The notes beneath the pieces are model-generated. The model was not told where the DNA came from, did no database searches, and saw only the letters and a program-made list of their open reading frames with translations. 37,115 nt of DNA from an uncultured Candidatus Saccharibacteria bacterium. Its GTDB lineage: Bacteria; Patescibacteriota; Saccharimonadia; Saccharimonadales; Saccharimonadaceae. The position numbers were made by a program, and so were the translations under genes. The stretch covers positions 1 through 37,115 of the forward strand of contig CAKUZG010000004.1 of assembly GCA_934717805.1 (NCBI GenBank), read 5' to 3'. The stretch's first letter is position 1. The number at the start of each line of letters is the position of its first letter. Shown here one piece after another: positions 32,185 through 37,115 of this stretch.

Positions 32185-34074
32185 TTATTTTTTATTCTTA
32201 ATATTTGTTGGTTTCCAATTTGAGCCCAAGATAGAGTCGTAGATTGCTTTATTACTCTTTTCAACTTCTTTAAGCATTTTGTGAATTTCAGATCCTTGGA
32301 CTGCATTAAGCTTACCATATTCTGCAGGACTTTCGTTAATTGTTTTAATACTTTTAAGAGTTGATTTGAGTGTTTCGTCCGACATTGTCGAAAGTGCTTT
32401 TTTATCCCAGATAATCTTCATTGCATCATTCGAAGCTTTTATAATCTTCTCATCTGAAACATTTTTAGCGTAATTGTCGTGAATAGCATTCATAATTTCT
32501 TGTGAACCCATTCCATTCACTGCAATATTTTCTAGAGCAGCACCGCCAATAAATTGAAGATCGTCTTTTTTGGTTTTCTTGAAAGCTTCAACCAAATCAC
32601 CACGGTTAGCATTTAATTCACTACCAAATGTAGTTTTACCGAGCGAATCCAAAGCTGTTTCGAGATTTGATGAACCCATAAACTTTTCGGCTGTTGCGGC
32701 ACGCAAGTTTTTGGTAATTTCGAAATCGATTCCATCTTTTTGAATACTTTCGCCCATATTTTTCGAAAAGATTTGTTTGTAATCGTCGCCTGAAAAGTTG
32801 AGTGATTTTGTAAGGTTTGAAAGTGATTCAACTTCTTCTTTATTCTCTTTCGAAGCAGCTGTCATAGCACTAGCAAGTGCTGAGACTTTTCCAGCTTCAC
32901 CACGCACACCAGATGCGGTATTTAATAGATCATTGTTGTAGCGCAAATTATTCGCCATTGCATTATTGAGCGCAATATTATTGTTTCTTTCAGCTTGCTT
33001 GAATGAAGTTGTCCTATTGGCGTCATCAATAAATTTAAGTGCTTGCGAACCAAATTTTCCATTGAGAGTTCTTAGAGTATCATCGCTAAGATCAACAATT
33101 CCTCGAACTTTACCACTTGGATCTCTATCAAGAGTTGAACTGAGCAATTCAGATTTAATTTGTGAAATTGCTGCACCAGATTGAGCATTGGCGCGGTTTA
33201 GGGCCTCGTTAGCAAGCATTTCTTGATATTGAGTATTTGTTCTCAAAATGTGTTGTTTGCGAGCTTCGTAGTATATGTTCGAAAATGCATTTGAGCCTTC
33301 TGGCATATTTTGAACGGCATCTAGATCGGCATTTTCTTTATTTGCAAAACGTTCTTTTTGATATGTATCGGCGATAGATTTCGCTGAACCAATTCTTCTT
33401 GAACGGTTATAATTCATTTGGTTTAATCTAGCACCAATTGATGTTGGATTGTTGACAATTCCTTGATTTCGGTACATTTCTTGATTTTCTCCAATGAATT
33501 TTTTGGCTCGGTCGATTGGACCTTTGTTTGGATTATTAATAATTCCAGCAAATTTGCCAAGCAAGCTACCACTAATTCGCATGATTGTTGGAGTAATTGC
33601 AAGTGGCACAATTTGAACAACTGCGCCCAAAAGGAAGACTAAAAAACTTCCGTTTGCACTAGCAATGATTGTAGTTCCAACGAGCTGTGCTCCACCAAAT
33701 AATAGAGATATAATTGGATACATTACAAGCATTGTCGTGAATAAATCTTTCCATTTTTGGAACCATTTTTCAGTATTTGGTAAGATATTTGCAGCAAAAG
33801 CTAAAGGCGCTAAGAAAACCAAAACAATAATAATTGCTTGACGAGCAGCTAGAATCACCAAACCAACTACGGCTGAATAAATAACAGCAACCAATGCACC
33901 AAGAATCATCATTACTGCCGCACCAGTACTTCCCGCAGTTGCTACGGATACTGTGTATGCTCCATACGCCACAACTCCACTACCGCTCAAAACAGCCGCA
34001 GTCATATTTGACCAATCAAGGTTTGCAACTTTAATTTTATCACCACCACTGTTAAAGATACTATTTCGAATTCA
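32185..34074 (-). CDS. VirB6/TrbL-like T4SS membrane protein, C-terminal part (after in-frame TGA)
   Basis: This frame runs on directly from the 34848-34072 ORF after the TGA at 34072-34074; its first ATG is at 34005, giving 606 aa. The first 160 residues have about five TM helices (VMMILGALVAVIYSAVVGLVIL, AIIIVLVFLAPLAFAANILP, and so on) of the TrbL/VirB6 type. The remaining 440 residues are a soluble, Asn/Ser/Lys-rich helical tail (repeated SxLxxALDSLG-like helices). No ribosome binding site precedes the ATG at 34005, which argues that the two parts were one gene of about 886 codons. The tail would lie in the cytoplasm or be exposed depending on topology. Monocistronic, with terminator at 32085-32114. 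Confidence 0.75.
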
Positions 34075-34848
34075 AATTAAAAGATTTTGCGTGTGTGCAC
34101 CTAAGATATGTGAAATATAATAAGAAATATTAATTAAAATCGCCGCCACAATTAATTTTGGCAATATTTTTTTCACACCATAATTACTAATTCCAAAGCC
34201 AGTCACCTGTGAGTAAATAACAAAAACAAAACCAATCACGAAAAAGATATTCGCAACATTTCGCATGTAGTCCCAAACTTTAAAGAGACCCGATTTGTGT
34301 GATGTGTAGAGTGGTTGAACTCGCAAAAAGGTTTGAAGCCAGTCATAAATTCCATCCATCCATTTCGAAATTGTGTTTGCAACCATACAAACCATCCAGC
34401 CACCACCACCTTCAACGCTACAGTTTGATGTATCTTCATCTTTTGAGGTTCCATCAACTTTCACATCTTGTGTATCGCCGTTTTGTTTTAAGTTCCCTAA
34501 AGCGCTCACATCAAAAGTGTAGATTTTTCCACTAGAAGCATCGTTTTCATTATCTAGGGCAATAACTGTAGTTTTTTGGTTATCTGCACTGGCTGTTGAA
34601 TTTTCAGCATAGATTTTTTTTGAACGAATTGATTCAGGATATTTTGATGTATCAGAAACTTTTGTATAAACTTTTCCGTTGTATTTTATACCATTTTTTG
34701 AAGAATCTGTCCATTGAGCTCCGTCGAGAGCGTAAGCTAGGCTCGAACTAAAAAAGCCCAAGATTGTGACTACTGTTATAGCCACGATAAGAAAAACTTT
34801 TCGAAAATCTTGAGTTTTTGCTTTTTTGAACCTCGTCAAGATCTGCAT
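34072..34848 (-). CDS. VirB6/TrbL-like T4SS membrane protein, N-terminal part (ends at in-frame TGA)
   Basis: From the ATG at 34848 this part is 258 aa: an N-terminal TM/signal segment (VFLIVAITVVTILGFFSSSLAYA), an extracytoplasmic domain with CSVEGGGGWMVCMVANTISKWMDGIYDWL, and two or more TM helices (FFVIGFVFVIYSQVTGFGISN, LIVAAILINISYYI). This matches the front of the large TrbL/VirB6-like protein of CPR T4SS loci, from memory. It ends at TGA (34072-34074), after which the same frame continues open for 600 codons. An ATG at 34866 is also open, but the extended -10 TGATAAAAT (34857-34865) overlaps it and points to the ATG at 34848 as the leaderless start. Confidence 0.75.
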   Translation of the reverse strand: MQILTRFKKAKTQDFRKVFLIVAITVVTILGFFSSSLAYALDGAQWTDSSKNGIKYNGKVYTKVSDTSKYPESIRSKKIYAENSTASADNQKTTVIALDNENDASSGKIYTFDVSALGNLKQNGDTQDVKVDGTSKDEDTSNCSVEGGGGWMVCMVANTISKWMDGIYDWLQTFLRVQPLYTSHKSGLFKVWDYMRNVANIFFVIGFVFVIYSQVTGFGISNYGVKKILPKLIVAAILINISYYISHILGAHTQNLLI

Positions 34849-34856
34849 ATGACCTG

Positions 34857-34865
34857 ATTTTATCA
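34857..34865 (-). promoter_or_regulatory. Extended -10 promoter of the VirB6-like gene (leaderless)
   Basis: Minus-strand TGATAAAAT with 8 bases to the ATG at 34848. It decides between the ATGs at 34866 and 34848. Confidence 0.5.
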
Positions 34866-34943
34866 TATTTTACCCCTTTTGTCAACCTTTAAATTGGTTT
34901 TTTAAAATAAAACACTTGCTTTTTCCCTAAAAATGGTTTAAAG

Positions 34944-34949
34944 TATAAT
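34944..34949 (+). promoter_or_regulatory. -10 element of the pilin-array operon
   Basis: TATAAT only 4 bases before the ATG at 34954. No ribosome binding site fits, so the first pilin-like gene is predicted to be leaderless, or a second in-frame start is used. The later genes of the operon have good Shine-Dalgarno sequences. Confidence 0.45.
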
Positions 34950-34953
34950 TATT

Positions 34954-35565
34954 ATGTTTAACAAAATAAAAAAAATAATTACAATTGGGTTAGTTTTGAC
35001 GAGCTTTTTTGTAGCTTTTCAAACATTTTTTATATCCGGTAACAATGCATATGCAAAGCTGCTACGTACAGATAAGAATGGTAATTCAGTCGATGTTCCT
35101 GCTTCTGCTAATGCTAAAAGTAAGAGTAATGGTGGTAACTCTAATCCAGCACCAGCCCCAGCACCAGCTCCGGCACCAGCAAATTCGGGGTCTAACTCTG
35201 GTTCAAGCTCAAACTCCGGTTCAAGCTCAAACTCGAGCGACGGTGATGCGGGTGAAAATAAAGAAAACGAAGATGAAAAACAGCCGATTGATAACACTCC
35301 AGAAGAAGTCAAAACGGCAATTCTCCCTGAAAGTTGGAAAATCGAAGATATTCTTAACATGATTTTATTAGTCGTAACAACTGGTGTTGGAATTGCTGCT
35401 GTTGGTGCAATCGTTTATGCAGGTATATTATATATTACTGCACGCGACAATGCTGGGCAGGTTTCGAAAGCTAAAACTATGATTATGAATACGGTTATTG
35501 GTGTGATTGCATATGTATTAATGTGGGCATTCCTACAATGGATCATTCCAGGAGGAGTCTTCTAA
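34954..35565 (+). CDS. VirB2-like pilin 1 (with Pro-Ala and Ser-rich spacer)
   Basis: A 203-aa protein: signal peptide (about 1-34, cleaved after AYA), a low-complexity spacer (a PA repeat of about 5 units, then SGSNSGSS runs, then an acidic stretch to about 115), and the VirB2-like two-helix unit (about 127-200: ILNMILLVVTTGVGIAAVGAIVYAGILYIT, then QVSKAKTMIMNTVIGVIAYVLMWAF). VirB2/TrbC proteins form T4SS pili or channels. The linker would hold an N-terminal arm outside the membrane. First of the tandem series; its TAA overlaps the next ATG (TAATG). Confidence 0.75.
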   Translation: MFNKIKKIITIGLVLTSFFVAFQTFFISGNNAYAKLLRTDKNGNSVDVPASANAKSKSNGGNSNPAPAPAPAPAPANSGSNSGSSSNSGSSSNSSDGDAGENKENEDEKQPIDNTPEEVKTAILPESWKIEDILNMILLVVTTGVGIAAVGAIVYAGILYITARDNAGQVSKAKTMIMNTVIGVIAYVLMWAFLQWIIPGGVF

Positions 35566-36005
35566 TGAAAAAGATTTTATTGATGTTATCTATTATGCTT
35601 ATGCCGATGATGTATTTTTCGCAAAGTGCTTACGCTGATTCGGGATGTACTGGAAATGAAACTTTCTTTGGTCTTCCCGCCTGGTATCGTGGATTAGTCA
35701 CTGCTGGCGAAAATGGTTGTCAGATTAAAGAGATTGGGCCTAACGATGCAAAGAACAAACACGAAATCACAATAGAACAATTTGTTTGGACGGTTGTGGC
35801 AAATGTGATTGATATGGGCTTTCGAATTGCAGGTTTAGTTGCGATGGGATTCATCATTTATGCAGGATATCAATATATGATGGCTGCCGGTGATCCAGGA
35901 ATGCTTGCAAATGCAAAAAGATCGCTAACTAACGCAGTAATTGGTTTAGCAATTGCAATTTTGGCATCAACAATAGTAACATTTGTATTAGGAATTTTAG
36001 GATAA
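35565..36005 (+). CDS. VirB2-like pilin 2
   Basis: 146 aa from the ATG at 35565, set by GGAGGAG nearby; an upstream in-frame ATG at 35523 is inside the previous gene and has no such site. Signal peptide (about 1-24, cleaved after AYA), a short extracytoplasmic domain with two Cys (SGCTGNETFF, ENGCQIKEIG), then two TM helices flanking the conserved loop MAAGDPGMLANAKRSL. The gene overlaps its neighbours on both sides through TAATG junctions, so the series is translated in a coupled fashion. Confidence 0.78.
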   Translation: MKKILLMLSIMLMPMMYFSQSAYADSGCTGNETFFGLPAWYRGLVTAGENGCQIKEIGPNDAKNKHEITIEQFVWTVVANVIDMGFRIAGLVAMGFIIYAGYQYMMAAGDPGMLANAKRSLTNAVIGLAIAILASTIVTFVLGILG

Positions 36006-36385
36006 TGGAACAATATATATATTTAGCAGAAGAAAAAGGTGCAGAAGATAAGGGTTCTGAAGATAAAGGCGGCAGCACTTCAGATGGATCAATAAATTTT
36101 GATAAGTCTAAAGTGTTTAATAATGTCGATACTTCAAATAAAGATAAAGCTAGTGATGCTTCCCTTCAAAATGCATTCAATACAGCGTTTATCTGGGCTG
36201 GAATAATCTGTGTTATTGTGATTGTTGTTGCGGGTTTGACATTTATTACTTCTTCAGGTAATCCTAGTCGAATTTCGAAAGCTAAATCTGCAATAACATA
36301 TGCATCTTTCGGAATTGGAGTAATCGTTTCAGCAGCCTTAATCGTAAATCTAATTATTAGCGGACTATTGAAAGGAAGCATTTAA
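36005..36385 (+). CDS. VirB2-like pilin 3
   Basis: A 126-aa member of the array with no classical signal peptide: an acidic Gly/Asp/Lys-rich N-terminus (about 1-50), then two TM helices (about 58-80 and 98-122) around the loop ITSSGNPSRISKAKSA. The loop is nearly the same as in the next gene (ITSAGNPSQITRAKTM). Its ATG overlaps the previous stop and its own stop abuts the next ATG. The N-terminus probably stays in the cytoplasm unless processed differently. Confidence 0.72.
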   Translation: MEQYIYLAEEKGAEDKGSEDKGGSTSDGSINFDKSKVFNNVDTSNKDKASDASLQNAFNTAFIWAGIICVIVIVVAGLTFITSSGNPSRISKAKSAITYASFGIGVIVSAALIVNLIISGLLKGSI

Positions 36386-36946
36386 ATGAAAAAGATTATT
36401 TTATTAAGTAGCATTTTGTTTGCTTTTATGATGCCAGCAAGCGCATTTGCTTCAACTCCCTTCAACGCTTGTAAAAACGTTGTTTCTGGAAATACAGCTG
36501 TTTGTTCTGGTGATGCAAAAGATGCAAAAGATGTCGCTAAAAATGTGATTTCGGTTCTTTTATGGATTGTGGGAATTGCTTCGATAATCGTAATTATCTA
36601 TTCAGGAATTGCGTTTATTACTTCAGCTGGAAACCCAAGCCAAATAACGCGAGCTAAAACAATGTTGCTATATGCTGTTGTTGGTTTGGTTGTTTCAATC
36701 TTATCTTATGCTATCGTTAACTTTATTGTCGGCTCCGCAGGTGGAAGTAAAGGTGGTTCTAGCGGTGGATCTTCATCTTCATCTTCAAGCTCGGGATCAA
36801 ATTCAGGATCTTCGACAAATAGTAATTCGCCAAACACTAAATCTAATAATTCAAACAGTAGCCATGGTAGTGATGGCAAACCTTCTTTTCCAGAGCTTAA
36901 TTCTGGAAATAAAACAGGTGATAACAGTGTTTGGACGAAAATATAA
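36386..36946 (+). CDS. VirB2-like pilin 4 (Ser/Gly-rich tail)
   Basis: A 186-aa protein with signal peptide (about 1-22, cleaved after AFA), a short segment with two Cys, and two TM helices around ITSAGNPSQITRAKTM. The C-terminal tail (about 115-186) is rich in Ser, Gly and Asn. The ribosome binding site AAAGGAAG is inside the previous gene. The tail is a likely exposed, variable region. Confidence 0.75.
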   Translation: MKKIILLSSILFAFMMPASAFASTPFNACKNVVSGNTAVCSGDAKDAKDVAKNVISVLLWIVGIASIIVIIYSGIAFITSAGNPSQITRAKTMLLYAVVGLVVSILSYAIVNFIVGSAGGSKGGSSGGSSSSSSSSGSNSGSSTNSNSPNTKSNNSNSSHGSDGKPSFPELNSGNKTGDNSVWTKI

Positions 36947-36965
36947 AATAATTTAAGGAGAATAA

Positions 36966-37115
36966 ATGAAAAAAATTTTACTAGCATTCGGTTTGTTTCT
37001 TGCATTCGCTAGCCCTATCGCTATAGCTTCGAACGTTTTAGATAATCAAGCTTATGCTGAAGGTGCTGCAGATTTAATTCAAAAAGGTGCAGATTCTACC
37101 GGCCAGAAAGATACT
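36966..37115 (+). CDS. Pilin-array gene 5, partial at window edge
   Basis: The first 50 codons only: MKKILLAFGLFLAFASPIAIA signal peptide, then an Ala/Asp-rich segment. AAGGAG at 36955-36960 sits 5 bases from the ATG. The same signal-peptide style and spacing indicate a further secreted member of the series, but the TM part is beyond the window. Confidence 0.65.
   Translation, partial: MKKILLAFGLFLAFASPIAIASNVLDNQAYAEGAADLIQKGADSTGQKDT

Noticed and set aside
34848..34866. ATG at 34866 as the start of the VirB6-like gene
   Set aside because: It overlaps the extended -10 element TGATAAAAT; a transcript from it would begin near 34848.
1..37115. TGA read as glycine or tryptophan (alternative genetic code)
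   Set aside because: Core genes are open without in-frame TGA, TGG encodes Trp throughout, and TGA ends the 503-aa gene; only the VirB6-like gene has an internal TGA.
1..37115. CRISPR arrays, tRNA or rRNA genes, insertion sequences
   Set aside because: I looked for regularly spaced repeats, cloverleaf and T-loop motifs, conserved rRNA segments and transposase motifs on both strands and saw none.

Overview
The window looks like chromosome of a small-genome, AT-rich (roughly one third GC) bacterium of the Candidate Phyla Radiation, most likely Candidatus Saccharibacteria (TM7). The reasons are the predicted products (PrgI-type type IV secretion genes, tandem VirB2-like pilin genes, PRC-barrel protein, degenerate GspE/PilB-like protein), very compact overlapping genes, and the absence of biosynthetic genes. 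The assignment is inference; no rRNA or tRNA is present to confirm it.

Layout. 1-424: no intact gene; a minus-strand terminator and a broken SGNH/GDSL hydrolase fragment of Streptococcus-like character. 425-9349: mostly minus-strand housekeeping genes (lepA split in two ORFs, murJ, ftsH, tilS) followed by a plus-strand pair (dead-looking GspE/PilB-like protein, PRC-barrel protein) that converges on recX-recA. 10.5-13.6 kb: small hypothetical gene, type IV pilin-like gene, PH-domain protein, ruvB, and a 138-aa orphan gene. 13.6-17.3 kb: one minus-strand operon in which two secreted/anchored surface proteins overlap ruvC, followed by ruvA. 17.3-21.8 kb: replication-origin neighbourhood, rpmH <- | -> dnaA - oriC-like AT-rich region with DnaA boxes - dnaN - recF. 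21.8-37.1 kb: a type IV secretion (T4SS) locus. Its minus-strand units carry PrgI, a VirB4 N-terminal-like protein, VirB4 ATPase, a 1039-aa membrane protein ending in an M23 endopeptidase, a three-domain wall hydrolase (tail-lysozyme-like + SGNH esterase + C39-like peptidase), a membrane-anchored 193-aa protein, and a VirB6/TrbL-like gene interrupted by an in-frame TGA. Its plus-strand unit is a tandem series of at least five small secreted/membrane proteins, four visibly VirB2-like; the fifth runs off the window. A 673-bp gap inside the locus holds a strong promoter and terminator bracketing a structured RNA with no obvious gene.

How it fits together: for an epibiotic bacterium, the T4SS with pilin repertoire, M23 peptidase and a lysozyme-esterase-peptidase fusion makes a plausible machine for crossing or remodelling a host's cell wall. 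That is inference from domains and context.

Two patterns run through the whole window. Almost every promoter I can place is an extended -10 (TGNTANAAT), and several put the expected start site at or next to the ATG (leaderless or nearly so). The palindrome TTCGAA (often TTTCGAAA) occurs about 89 times by hand count, several-fold above expectation, in all reading frames and on housekeeping genes, but is nearly absent from 21.8-27.3 kb and from the orphan genes.
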